64,000 bases of DNA from Salsuginibacillus halophilus (GTDB lineage: Bacteria; Bacillota; Bacilli; Bacillales; Marinococcaceae). Made by a program: the position numbers and the translations under genes. The notes below the pieces were generated by a model. The model was not told the origin of the DNA and ran no database searches. It saw only the letters and a list, made by a program, of their open reading frames with translations. Where the stretch lies: contig NZ_PYAV01000001.1 in the NCBI RefSeq assembly GCF_003014715.1, positions 1 to 64,000 of the forward strand, given 5' to 3'. This document shows positions 7,962 through 16,911 of this stretch, piece by piece (the stretch's first letter is position 1; every line of letters begins with the position of its first letter).

Positions 7962-10019
7962 ATGTTGAAAAAAACAATTATTATAGGTGCAGGCCGGGGA
8001 GGGCAAGCACTTTTAGAGCAGCTTGAAAAAAGCGGGCGCTTCAATGTTGTCGGCGTTGCAGATGCTGACTTGAATGCACCTGGCATGATGCAGGCAGAAG
8101 CGCGCGGCATCGAAACAGCAAAAGATTATGTGTCGCTCATCCAAAAGGTATTACCAGATGTTGTTATTGAGGCAACAGGGGCTTCAGAAGTGAGCCAGCG
8201 TGCCGGAGAAGTGCTCCCTGAAGGTGCCGCTTTAATTCCTGCCTCAGTTGCGAGTGTCATGTATGCTTTAATTGAAGAAAAAGAAGAGTTACTTAAACAG
8301 CAGCAGGCCCATGACCGCTTTCGTGAAACGATTTTACAATCAACCCACGATGGTATGATTGCGATTAATCAAAACGAACAAATAATTTTATACAATCGTC
8401 AGGCAGAGCTCATTACCGGTGTCACAAACGAACAAGCGCTCGGAGCTTGGATTTATGATATTTTACCGCAAAGCAAGCTGCCGGATGTATTAAAACACCA
8501 ACACATTGAAGCGAATCAACAGCAAACGTTTGCTAATGGCAGAAATATTGTTACGACCCGGGTTCCGCTTTGGCGTGGAGAAGAGATGCTCGGCGCACTG
8601 GCTGTGTTTCAAGATGTGACAGATGTACAGAATATGGCTGAAGAAGTGACCAATTTAAAAAGTATACAACAAATGCTTGAAGCAATTATTCAATCGTCAG
8701 AAGAAGCCATTTCGGTTGTAGATGAAAACGGCAACGGACTATTAATTAACCCTGCATACACCCGGCTTACCGGCTTAACTGCAGATGAAGTTGTCGGTCA
8801 ACCGGCAACAGCAGACATTTCTGAAGGAGAAAGTATGCATTTTGCGGTGCTTCGTACCGAGCAGCCTGTACGGGGCGCACGAATGAAAGTCGGACCGAAC
8901 CGTAAAGATGTGCTTGTGAATGCAGCGCCGATCCTCGTCGATGGCACATTAAAAGGAAGCGTCGGGGTGATTCAAGACGTTTCAGAAATCCGGGCATTAA
9001 CTGAAGAACTCGAGCGGGCACGGCAAATCATCCGGACGCTTGAAGCAAAGTATACATTCAGCGACATTATCGGTCAGTCTGAAGAAATGCAGGTCGCTGT
9101 AAATCAAGCCCAGGCGGCGGCAGCCACCCCGGTGAATGTCATGCTTAGAGGGGAATCAGGTACCGGTAAAGAATTGTTTGCTCACGCCATACATGATGCA
9201 AGTAAGCGCAAGTACCGCCCGTTTATCCGGGTGAATTGTGCGGCGTTGTCCGAGTCGCTTCTAGAAAGTGAACTTTTCGGTTATGAAGAGGGGGCGTTTT
9301 CCGGGGCGAAACGGGGTGGAAAGCGCGGCTTGTTTGAAGAAGCACATGAAGGCAGTCTATTTCTTGATGAAATCGGTGAAATGTCAGCTTCTACACAAGC
9401 GAAACTGCTCCGGGTGCTGCAGGAGAAAGAAATTGTGCGCGTTGGCGGTACAGCCTCGATTCCAGTAGATGTACGGGTGATTGCAGCAACGAACGTACAG
9501 CTCGAGCTTGCCATTCATGATGGTTCGTTCCGTGAGGATTTATATTACCGTTTGAATAAGCTTCCGATTCAAATTCCGCCGCTTGCGGAACGGCTTGAAG
9601 ACTTAAATGAGTTATGTCAGCACTTATTGTACAAAATTAATCAAGAATATGGTCGCAATGTACAGCAGCTCTCCGCCGGTGCGCTGCAGGAGTTAAAGCA
9701 GTATCACTGGCCGGGCAATGTGCGTGAGCTTGAAAACGTGCTCGGCCGGGCAGTGATTCATATGCCGTTTCATGCAACAGAGATTGTGCCTGAGCATCTG
9801 CCCCCCTTAACAAAATCTGAAGAGCCGAAACCGTCCGTAGAAAAATATAGCGGCAGTCTGCAGGAGCGATTGGATGCTTTTGAACGGCAGCAGCTTTTAG
9901 AAGCATTGGCGATGTTTGAAGGTAATAAAACGAAAGCAGCTGAGCATCTTAAAATCTCGATTCGCAATTTATATTACAAGCTAGAAAAACATGGTTATGC
10001 AAAAACGAGCATGCAATAA
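7962..10019 (+). CDS. bkdR: Sigma-54-dependent activator of the bkd operon
   Basis: A 685-residue enhancer-binding protein. An N-terminal Rossmann-like segment (TIIIGAGRGGQ, 5-15) precedes two PAS domains (about 115-225 and 235-345). The AAA+ core has Walker A GESGTGKE (397-404), the sigma-54 contact loop GAFSGA (444-449, a Ser variant of GAFTGA) and Walker B LFLDE (466-470). A Fis-type helix-turn-helix ends the protein. In B. subtilis BkdR with SigL drives the Ile/Val degradation operon, which follows directly here. I chose the ATG at 7962 after GGGAGGGTG; an upstream GTG has no ribosome site. Confidence 0.95.
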   Translation: MLKKTIIIGAGRGGQALLEQLEKSGRFNVVGVADADLNAPGMMQAEARGIETAKDYVSLIQKVLPDVVIEATGASEVSQRAGEVLPEGAALIPASVASVMYALIEEKEELLKQQQAHDRFRETILQSTHDGMIAINQNEQIILYNRQAELITGVTNEQALGAWIYDILPQSKLPDVLKHQHIEANQQQTFANGRNIVTTRVPLWRGEEMLGALAVFQDVTDVQNMAEEVTNLKSIQQMLEAIIQSSEEAISVVDENGNGLLINPAYTRLTGLTADEVVGQPATADISEGESMHFAVLRTEQPVRGARMKVGPNRKDVLVNAAPILVDGTLKGSVGVIQDVSEIRALTEELERARQIIRTLEAKYTFSDIIGQSEEMQVAVNQAQAAAATPVNVMLRGESGTGKELFAHAIHDASKRKYRPFIRVNCAALSESLLESELFGYEEGAFSGAKRGGKRGLFEEAHEGSLFLDEIGEMSASTQAKLLRVLQEKEIVRVGGTASIPVDVRVIAATNVQLELAIHDGSFREDLYYRLNKLPIQIPPLAERLEDLNELCQHLLYKINQEYGRNVQQLSAGALQELKQYHWPGNVRELENVLGRAVIHMPFHATEIVPEHLPPLTKSEEPKPSVEKYSGSLQERLDAFERQQLLEALAMFEGNKTKAAEHLKISIRNLYYKLEKHGYAKTSMQ

Positions 10020-10055
10020 TTTTCAACCGTGCAATGATTTGCACGGTTGAAAATT
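10018..10055 (+). promoter_or_regulatory. 34-bp perfect palindrome: bkdR terminator and/or BkdR enhancer site
   Basis: Two 17-nt arms (AATTTTCAACCGTGCAA and its exact complement) flank a TGAT loop. It overlaps the bkdR stop codon. There is no proper T tract after it, so it is a poor classical terminator. Its centre is about 88 bp upstream of the predicted start of the sigma-54 promoter, a usual distance for an enhancer-binding-protein site. Which role dominates is inference. Confidence 0.6.
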
Positions 10056-10096
10056 TATATAACCTTGATTTGAAGCGGTTTCACAAAAATAATAAC

Positions 10097-10114
10097 TTGG
10101 CATGAATGTTGCAA
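10097..10114 (+). promoter_or_regulatory. Sigma-54 (-24/-12) promoter of the ptb-bkd operon
   Basis: TTGGCATGAATGTTGCAA matches the consensus TGGCAC-N5-TTGCA, with the GG and GC pairs exactly 12 nt apart. A start near 10124 gives a leader of about 100 nt before ptb. It lies just after the sigma-54 activator gene bkdR, as in B. subtilis. Confidence 0.9.
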
Positions 10115-10223
10115 TATACATAAGTGCCTGCAACGGGTACGTGAAACAACGACAGTCGTGCAGAAAATTGAACAAATGAATGCGATGAACAATATACAAA
10201 AAGAAAAGGAGCAACAAACGACG

Positions 10224-11150
10224 ATGCTAAACACACTGCCAACAACGAATGGCCGTCCGGTAACGCTAGCCATTGCCGGGGCGGCTGACGATCATATGTT
10301 AGAAGTTGTCGAAGAACTGCTTCAAAATGAAGATATTTACGTCCGGTTATACGGAGAAGAAACAATGCTTGAAAAAGCAAAGGACGGATGGCATGAAGAC
10401 TTGTCGGCGCGTGCGGTAATTATTCCAACACGTTCAGAACAAGAAGCGAGCCGCCTTGCAGTAATGGCCGTTTCTGATGGCAAAGCTTCTGTGCTTGTCA
10501 AAGGCATGGTGCAGACAGCAGCTTTAATGAAAGAAGTCGTCAACCGTGATTACGGATTGCGCCGGCCGGGGCGGACATTATCGCACGTGGCTCAATTTGC
10601 ACTTCAAGACCGGAGCGAGCCGCTCTTTGTGACTGATGCCGGGATGAATGTCACACCGGACTTACAGACGAAAGTCCAGATTACTGAAAATGCTGTAGAA
10701 ACTGCGCATCTTTTAGGTGTTGAATGTCCAAAAGTTGCAGCACTTGCTGCTGTAGAAACCATCAATCCAGAGATGCCGGCAACTGTTGATGCTGCATCAC
10801 TTACGCAAATGAACCGGCGCGGCCAAATTACCGGCTGCATCATTGATGGGCCGCTTGCGCTTGATAATGCGGTTTCTAAAGCAGCTGCTGAAAAGAAAAA
10901 ATTAAGCGGCGGCGTCGCTGGTGAAGCAGACATTCTGCTCGTGCCGCATATTGAAGTAGGGAATGTTTTATATAAATCGCTTGTTCACTTCGGCGGTGCA
11001 CAAGTTGGTGGCGTGATTGCCGGAGCAGCGGCCCCGATCGTTGTAACTTCACGCAGCGACTCACTTACAAATAAGCTTCATGCAGCAGCCTTAGGTATTC
11101 AAATGCATGAAACAGCTCAACAAAGGAGGTATAATCATGAAACTATTTAA
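10224..11150 (+). CDS. ptb: Phosphate butyryltransferase (branched-chain acyl type)
   Basis: A 308-residue enzyme that converts butyryl- or branched-chain acyl-CoA and phosphate into the acyl phosphate plus CoA. It has the PTA_PTB fold, with conserved segments such as [32 protein letters not shown] (split) and [20 protein letters not shown] near the C-terminus. Length fits the family (about 300). The ATG at 10224 is preferred, giving [19 protein letters not shown], with AAAAGGAG about 12 nt upstream; in-frame ATGs at 10158, 10176 and 10185 add unconserved residues. It is the first gene of the operon and overlaps bcd by 14 nt. Confidence 0.92.
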   Translation: MLNTLPTTNGRPVTLAIAGAADDHMLEVVEELLQNEDIYVRLYGEETMLEKAKDGWHEDLSARAVIIPTRSEQEASRLAVMAVSDGKASVLVKGMVQTAALMKEVVNRDYGLRRPGRTLSHVAQFALQDRSEPLFVTDAGMNVTPDLQTKVQITENAVETAHLLGVECPKVAALAAVETINPEMPATVDAASLTQMNRRGQITGCIIDGPLALDNAVSKAAAEKKKLSGGVAGEADILLVPHIEVGNVLYKSLVHFGGAQVGGVIAGAAAPIVVTSRSDSLTNKLHAAALGIQMHETAQQRRYNHETI

Positions 11151-12231
11151 AGAGATGGAAAGTGCAGATTATGAACAGGTGGTCGTTTGTCAAGACCGTG
11201 CCTCTGGTTTAAAAGCAATTATTGCGATTCACGATACGACCCTCGGACCGGCCCTTGGCGGAACGCGGATGTGGACGTACAAAAGCGAAGAAGAAGCTTT
11301 TGAAGATGCGCTCCGGCTCGCCCGTGGCATGACTTACAAAAACGCAGCAGCCGGATTAAATCTTGGCGGTGGTAAAACGGTCATCATGGGGGATCCTCGT
11401 ACGGAAAAAAATGAAGAAATGTTCCGTGCGTTCGGCCGTTATATTCAAGGTTTAAACGGCCGCTATATCACAGCCGAAGATGTAGGGACTACCGTGCATG
11501 ATATGGATATGATCCGCCAGGAGACCGACTTTGTTACCGGGGTGTCTCCAGCGTTTGGTTCAAGCGGAAATCCGTCTCCTGTGACAGGTTATGGTGTATA
11601 CGTTGGAATGAAAGCTGCAGCCAAGGAAGCGTTTGGAACGGATGATTTAAGCGGACGGACAGTAGCTGTGCAAGGTGTCGGCAATGTTGCTTACAATTTG
11701 TGCAAACACTTGGATGAAGAAGGTGCCTCACTGATTGTGACGGATATTCATAAAGCGTCAGTTGACCGGGCGGTGCAGGATTTTGATGCCAAAGCCGTTG
11801 CCCCTGAAGATATTTATGATCAGGAAGCTGATATTTTTGCGCCATGTGCACTAGGTGCCGTACTTAACGATGAAACCATTCCGCGTTTAAAAGCTCGCGT
11901 TGTAGCTGGTGCTGCCAACAATCAATTAAAAGAAGCCCGTCACGGCGACTGGTTGTTTGAAAGCGGGATTGTTTATGCACCGGATTACGTCATTAATTCC
12001 GGCGGTGTGATTAACGTTGCAGATGAATTGAACGGTTACAACAAAGACCGGGCGATGAAAAAAGTAGAAACCATTTATGACAGTATTGAACGCGTGTTTG
12101 AAATTGCTTCACGCGATAACATTTCTTCACAAACAGCGGCTGATCGGATGGCTGAAGAGCGGATTGAAAACATGCGCTATTCACGGAAACAGTTTTTACA
12201 AAACAGTCATCACGTGTTGAGCCGTCGTTAA
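11137..12231 (+). CDS. bcd: Leucine (branched-chain amino acid) dehydrogenase
   Basis: A 364-residue Glu/Leu/Phe/Val dehydrogenase that oxidatively deaminates Leu, Ile and Val to 2-oxo acids with NAD+. The substrate-binding GGGKTVI (catalytic Lys at about 80) and the Rossmann motif [12 protein letters not shown] (about 180-191) are clear, as is the conserved [19 protein letters not shown] precedes the ATG by 6 nt. The start lies inside the end of ptb, suggesting translational coupling. It supplies the substrate for the dehydrogenase complex encoded downstream. Confidence 0.96.
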   Translation: MKLFKEMESADYEQVVVCQDRASGLKAIIAIHDTTLGPALGGTRMWTYKSEEEAFEDALRLARGMTYKNAAAGLNLGGGKTVIMGDPRTEKNEEMFRAFGRYIQGLNGRYITAEDVGTTVHDMDMIRQETDFVTGVSPAFGSSGNPSPVTGYGVYVGMKAAAKEAFGTDDLSGRTVAVQGVGNVAYNLCKHLDEEGASLIVTDIHKASVDRAVQDFDAKAVAPEDIYDQEADIFAPCALGAVLNDETIPRLKARVVAGAANNQLKEARHGDWLFESGIVYAPDYVINSGGVINVADELNGYNKDRAMKKVETIYDSIERVFEIASRDNISSQTAADRMAEERIENMRYSRKQFLQNSHHVLSRR

Positions 12232-12269
12232 CGTTTGTTCATAATTTAATTCAACAGCAGGTGATGATC

Positions 12270-13367
12270 ATGAAAACATCGAAGAAAGCTTACCGGGTGC
12301 TTACGTTAAATCCTGGTTCAACGTCAACGAAAATTGGTTTATATGAAGGTGGCCGTTGTTTATTTGAAAAAAACATCCGGCATGATGTTGAAGCTTTAAA
12401 GCAGCATGCAGATCTTAAAGCAGAAACAGCTTGGAGAAAAGACGCAGTGATTGCAGCAGTTGACCAGGAAGGTGTGCGGCTCGATCATGTTGATGCGATT
12501 TCTGCCCGGGGTGGACTGCTTCATCCGCTTGAAAGCGGCACATATGTGATTAATGATGCGATGCTTAAGGACTTGCAAGCTGGTGCTTATGGCAGTCATG
12601 CCTCAAATGGCGGGGCTTTAATTGCGAGCGAATTAGCAGAGCTTCTTCATATTCCGGCATATATTGTGGATCCTGTCGTTGTAGATGAAATGGACTCAGT
12701 CGCCAAAGTAACTGGATTAAAAGGTGTTGAGCGCACAAGCATTTTTCATGCCTTAAATCAAAAAGCCGCAGCCAGAAAAGCCGCAGCTGCGCGAGGACTC
12801 GCTTATGAAGAGAGCCGTCTGATTGTTGCGCATCTTGGCGGTGGTATTACAGTTGGTGCCCACAATTGCGGCCGGGTTGTTGATGTGAATGACGGCCTGC
12901 ACGGTGACGGGCCGTTCTCGCCGGAGCGTGCCGGCGGTCTGCCGGTGGATGAGACAGCAGCCCTTCTGCTTGAAGAAGAGTTAAACCGGAATGAGCTGCG
13001 ACGGAAGGTCTCAAAAGAAGGCGGGTTGATGAGTCACTTTGGCACGCATGACGCCCAAGTTGTTGAAGCCCGTGCGCTTCATGGTGATGAAGAAGCGCTT
13101 CTCGTGTGGGACGCAATGGCGTACAATGTAGCTAAGGCCGTGGGCGCTAAAGCTTCAGTGCTCAAAGGACGTGTCGATGCAATTGTTTTAACAGGAGGTC
13201 TTGCTTACAGTGAGGACTTCACGACAAAAGTAAAAAACCGTACCGACTGGATTGCGCCAGTAGACATCCGGGCGGGTGAAGATGAACTTGAAGCTCTTTA
13301 TGAAGGAGCGCTTCGTGTATTAGAGGGAGAAGAAAACGCTAAAACCTATGCCGCAGCCGTGCGCTGA
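12270..13367 (+). CDS. buk: Butyrate kinase (branched-chain fatty acid kinase)
   Basis: A 365-residue ASKHA-family acetate/butyrate kinase that makes ATP from acyl phosphate produced by Ptb. Signatures: LTLNPGSTSTKIGLYEG at the N-terminus (phosphate-1 motif), AHLGGGITVGA (phosphate-2, about 190-200) and VLTGGLAYS (adenosine motif, about 310). Residues DGLHGDGPFSPERAG are typical of Buk. CAGGTGAT lies 6 nt before the ATG chosen; in-frame ATGs 2 and 3 codons upstream fit that site less well. Operon position 3. Confidence 0.95.
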   Translation: MKTSKKAYRVLTLNPGSTSTKIGLYEGGRCLFEKNIRHDVEALKQHADLKAETAWRKDAVIAAVDQEGVRLDHVDAISARGGLLHPLESGTYVINDAMLKDLQAGAYGSHASNGGALIASELAELLHIPAYIVDPVVVDEMDSVAKVTGLKGVERTSIFHALNQKAAARKAAAARGLAYEESRLIVAHLGGGITVGAHNCGRVVDVNDGLHGDGPFSPERAGGLPVDETAALLLEEELNRNELRRKVSKEGGLMSHFGTHDAQVVEARALHGDEEALLVWDAMAYNVAKAVGAKASVLKGRVDAIVLTGGLAYSEDFTTKVKNRTDWIAPVDIRAGEDELEALYEGALRVLEGEENAKTYAAAVR

Positions 13368-13388
13368 TCGGCTGGAGGAGGAATCAAT

Positions 13389-14816
13389 ATGTCGGAAGCA
13401 GAAGAACTTGACCTCGTCGTGCTCGGGGCGGGCACCGGTGGTTATGTCGCAGCGGTTAGAGCCGCACAGCTTGGAAAAAAAGTGGCGGTTATTGAAGAAG
13501 GAAAACTCGGCGGCACCTGCTTACATAAAGGCTGTATCCCGAGTAAGGCACTGCTTAGAAGTGCAGAAGTATATGCTGAAGCTAAAGACGGCGAAGCTTT
13601 CGGGGTGGAGACAAACGGTGTAACATTGAACTTTGATAAGGTGCAGGCACGAAAAGAAAGCGTCATTAACAAGCTGCACCAAGGTGTACAGTATTTAATG
13701 AAAAAAGGAAACATCCAAGTGTATGAAGGACGCGGCAGAATTCTTGGTCCATCCATTTTTTCACCTAGTGCCGGCGCCATTTCTGTCGAGCGAAGCGATG
13801 GCGAAGAAAACGATATTTTAATCCCGAAACAGGTACTTATCGCCACCGGATCCAAACCGAATGTGCTTCCGGGCTTAAAACCTGATGGGGAGCGCGTGTT
13901 CACTTCAGATGAAGCGCTTGACATGGAGGCTCTGCCGGCATCAATGGTCATTATCGGCGGCGGTGTCATCGGGATTGAATGGGCGTCCATGCTTGTGGAC
14001 TTTGATGTTGAGGTCACTGTGATTGAAGCAGCCCCGCGCATTTTGCCGTTTGATGATCCGGACGTATCCAAAGAAATGAAGTCCCGTCTTGAAAAGCGGG
14101 GGGTTACGTTTTATGAAGGCGCGGCGGTTGATGCCGAAAAGGTGACTACAGCTGAAAGCGTAACAGTGCCGTTTACTCAAAACGAACAAGACATGCAGGT
14201 TGAAGCTGAAGCTGTTTTACAGTCTGTTGGACGTCGTGCAAATATTAAAGATATCGGCTTAGAGAATACAGATATTGAAACGGACCGCGGCGTTATTGTT
14301 GTTAATGAATTCGGTCAGACGAAAGAAAGTCATATGTATGCGATCGGCGATGTCGTCGGGGGCTTGCAGCTGGCGCACGCTGCTTCTCATGAAGGGATCA
14401 CGGCAGTCGAGCACATGTTTAACGAGAACCCGGACCCGAATGATGAATCACTCATCCCGCGTTGCACGTACAGCCGGCCGGAAGCTGCGAGCATCGGTTT
14501 AAATGAAGAAGAGGCTGAGGCACACGGTTACAGTGTCAAAACGGGTAAATTCTCATTTCAAGCTGTTGGTAAAGCGCTCGTCCACGGAGATGCTGAAGGG
14601 TTTTGTAAAGTGATTATTAATGAAGCAAATGATGACCTTCTCGGCGTGCATATCGTTGGTGCGAAGGCGACCGAACTTATTTCAGAAGCAGCCCTTGCAA
14701 AGCTGCTTGACGCCTCAGGCCTTGAACTTGCTTCAACGATTCATCCGCACCCGACTTTGTCTGAAGTTATTGGCGAAGCGGCGCTGGCGGTTGATGGAAG
14801 ACAAATCCACTCATAA
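13389..14816 (+). CDS. lpdV: Dihydrolipoyl dehydrogenase, branched-chain complex E3
   Basis: A 475-residue flavoprotein that reoxidises the dihydrolipoyl groups of E2 and passes electrons to NAD+. The FAD motif GAGTGGYVAA (about 14-23) is followed by the redox disulfide GGTCLHKGCIPSKALL (about 40-55). A second dinucleotide motif IIGGGVIGIE sits near 195, and the C-terminal HPHPTLSE (about 452-459) carries the catalytic His/Glu pair. GGAGGAGG precedes the ATG. The 80-nt gap to bkdAA is the longest in the operon. Confidence 0.95.
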   Translation: MSEAEELDLVVLGAGTGGYVAAVRAAQLGKKVAVIEEGKLGGTCLHKGCIPSKALLRSAEVYAEAKDGEAFGVETNGVTLNFDKVQARKESVINKLHQGVQYLMKKGNIQVYEGRGRILGPSIFSPSAGAISVERSDGEENDILIPKQVLIATGSKPNVLPGLKPDGERVFTSDEALDMEALPASMVIIGGGVIGIEWASMLVDFDVEVTVIEAAPRILPFDDPDVSKEMKSRLEKRGVTFYEGAAVDAEKVTTAESVTVPFTQNEQDMQVEAEAVLQSVGRRANIKDIGLENTDIETDRGVIVVNEFGQTKESHMYAIGDVVGGLQLAHAASHEGITAVEHMFNENPDPNDESLIPRCTYSRPEAASIGLNEEEAEAHGYSVKTGKFSFQAVGKALVHGDAEGFCKVIINEANDDLLGVHIVGAKATELISEAALAKLLDASGLELASTIHPHPTLSEVIGEAALAVDGRQIHS

Positions 14817-14897
14817 TATGGATCAAACTTTACGTAATGTAGATCGTTTCGACTGCTTTTTTGAAAGCGTCGGATCATTTTAAAGGAGGGAATGTTT

Positions 14898-15893
14898 TTG
14901 AGTTCAAATCGACATGAAGCGCTTGGATTGTCGGATCAAGACGTTTTGGACATGTATGAAGTCATGCTGACTGCACGTAAATTAGACGAGCGGATGTGGC
15001 TTTTAAACCGGGCAGGTAAAATTCCGTTTGTGATTTCCTGTCAAGGCCAGGAAGCGGCGCAGGTCGGGGCATCATTTGCCTTAAACCGAAAAGAGGACTA
15101 TGCACTTCCTTATTACCGCGACATGGGGGTTGTTCTGTCGTTTGGCATGACGGTTCGCGACTTAATGATGTCAGGCTTTGCTAAAGCTGAAGATCCAAAT
15201 TCCGCCGGCCGGCAGATGCCGGGGCATTTCGGACAGAAGAAAAACCGTATTGTGACAGGTTCTTCACCTGTAACAACACAAGTGCCGCACGCTGTTGGAA
15301 TTGCGTTAGGCGGCAAAATGAAAGGTGAAGATTTTGTTGCGATTACAACCTTTGGTGAAGGTTCTTCCAACCAAGGTGACTTTCATGAAGGGGCAAACTT
15401 TGCCGGCGTGCATAAACTTCCGGTCATCTTTCTTTGTGAAAACAATAAATACGCCATTTCAGTTCCACTAGAGAAACAGCTGGCTTGTGAAAGTGTTGCT
15501 GACCGGGCACCGGGCTACGGCATGCCGGGTAAAAGTGTCGACGGTAATGATCCGTTAGCTGTGTATGAAGCGGTAAAAGAAGCAGCAGACCGCGGGCGCC
15601 GCGGTGAAGGTCCGTCGCTCATTGAAACTGTATCCTACCGTTTAACACCGCACTCAAGCGACGATGATGATCGCTCCTACCGGACGCGTGAAGAAGTAGA
15701 GGAAGCGAAGAAGCTCGACGCACTCTACACATTTGCGACGTACTTGCGCGAGCAGGAAATTTTAACGGACGAAGTGGAAACAAAGCTGAACGAAAAAATT
15801 GATGCTGAAGTGGATGAAGCGACTGAGGCGGCGGAAAATGCGCCTTATGATGATGCAGAAGCGGCGCTTCGCCACGTATACGAAGAAGTGTAG
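14898..15893 (+). CDS. bkdAA: Branched-chain 2-oxo acid dehydrogenase E1 alpha
   Basis: A 331-residue E1 alpha subunit, which with BkdAB decarboxylates 2-oxo acids on thiamine diphosphate. The ThDP region is visible as GEGSSNQGDFHEGANFAGVH around 155-175 (GDG-type motif with GEG) and ENNKYAIS. The phosphorylation-loop region with SDDDDRSYRT is present. The TTG at 14898 is chosen because AAAGGAGGG lies 7 nt before it, whereas the ATG two codons upstream directly abuts that site. Confidence 0.94.
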   Translation: MSSNRHEALGLSDQDVLDMYEVMLTARKLDERMWLLNRAGKIPFVISCQGQEAAQVGASFALNRKEDYALPYYRDMGVVLSFGMTVRDLMMSGFAKAEDPNSAGRQMPGHFGQKKNRIVTGSSPVTTQVPHAVGIALGGKMKGEDFVAITTFGEGSSNQGDFHEGANFAGVHKLPVIFLCENNKYAISVPLEKQLACESVADRAPGYGMPGKSVDGNDPLAVYEAVKEAADRGRRGEGPSLIETVSYRLTPHSSDDDDRSYRTREEVEEAKKLDALYTFATYLREQEILTDEVETKLNEKIDAEVDEATEAAENAPYDDAEAALRHVYEEV

Positions 15894-15907
15894 AAAGGGG
15901 AGAGTTG

Positions 15908-16891
15908 ATGGCAGTCCGCACGTACATTCAAGCAGTGACTGAAGCGCTGCGCGAAGAAATGGAACTTGATGACAACGTGTTCGTTCTCGGAGAAGATGTC
16001 GGTGCCCGCGGGGGTGTGTTTCGGGCGACTGACGGATTGTATGAACAGTTTGGGGAAGCACGTGTACTTGATACACCGCTTGCTGAATCGGCCATTGCCG
16101 GTGTTGGGATCGGCGCGGCAATGTATGGCATGCGGCCGGTAGCAGAAATGCAGTTTGCCGATTTTATTATGCCGGCGGTCAATCAGATTGTTTCGGAAGC
16201 AGCAAAGATCCGCTACCGTTCGAATAACGACTGGGATTGTCCAATTACGATTCGTGCGCCATATGGCGGTGGTGTGCACGGTGCACTTTATCACTCGCAG
16301 TCTGTTGAAGCAATGTTTGCAAATACACCAGGTTTAAAAATTGTTATGCCGAGTACGCCGTATGATGTAAAAGGGCTGCTCAAAGCAGCGATCCGCTCGA
16401 ACGACCCGGTCCTCTTTTTTGAGCATAAGCGGGCGTACCGCCTTGTAAAAGGAGAAGTCCCTGAAGAAGACTACACCTTGCCGCTAGGGAAAGCAGATGT
16501 CAAGCGTGAAGGTGATGATTTAACAGTCATCACGTACGGCTTAAGCGTTCAGTTTGCCCTGCAGGCAGCAGATAAGCTTGAAAAAGAAGGCGTAAACGCA
16601 CACATCCTTGACTTACGTACCGTTTACCCGCTTGATCGCGAGGCGGTCGTTGAAGCGGCGAAAAAGACAGGGAAAGTGTTATTAATTACTGAAGATAATA
16701 AAGAAGGCAGTATCATGAGTGAAGTATCCGCAATCATTGCTGAAGAATGCTTGTTTGAATTAGATGCACCTATTCAGCGGCTGGCCGGTCCAGACGTACC
16801 AGCGATGCCGTATGCACCGCCAATGGAAAAATACTTCATGATCAATCCTGATAAAGTTGAGCAGGCGATGCGCGACTTAGCGGAATTTTAA
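15908..16891 (+). CDS. bkdAB: Branched-chain 2-oxo acid dehydrogenase E1 beta
   Basis: A 327-residue transketolase-like beta subunit, partner of BkdAA. Conserved parts include LGEDVGARGGVFRAT near residue 30, the FADFIMPAVNQI segment and the RAPYGGGVHGALYHSQSVE active-site region with its His. The C-terminal domain begins around DLTVITYGLSV. AAAGGGGAG lies 4-5 nt before the ATG; the overlapping TTG one codon upstream is less likely. It starts 14 nt after bkdAA, so the two are surely cotranslated. Confidence 0.95.
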   Translation: MAVRTYIQAVTEALREEMELDDNVFVLGEDVGARGGVFRATDGLYEQFGEARVLDTPLAESAIAGVGIGAAMYGMRPVAEMQFADFIMPAVNQIVSEAAKIRYRSNNDWDCPITIRAPYGGGVHGALYHSQSVEAMFANTPGLKIVMPSTPYDVKGLLKAAIRSNDPVLFFEHKRAYRLVKGEVPEEDYTLPLGKADVKREGDDLTVITYGLSVQFALQAADKLEKEGVNAHILDLRTVYPLDREAVVEAAKKTGKVLLITEDNKEGSIMSEVSAIIAEECLFELDAPIQRLAGPDVPAMPYAPPMEKYFMINPDKVEQAMRDLAEF

Positions 16892-16911
16892 CGAAGGGGG
16901 ACCCGCCGCTT

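Noticed and set aside
13442-14071. 209-codon open frame opposite lpdV
   Set aside because: The plus strand encodes a full-length E3 with all motifs; the antisense frame is Ser/Thr-rich noise from codon bias.
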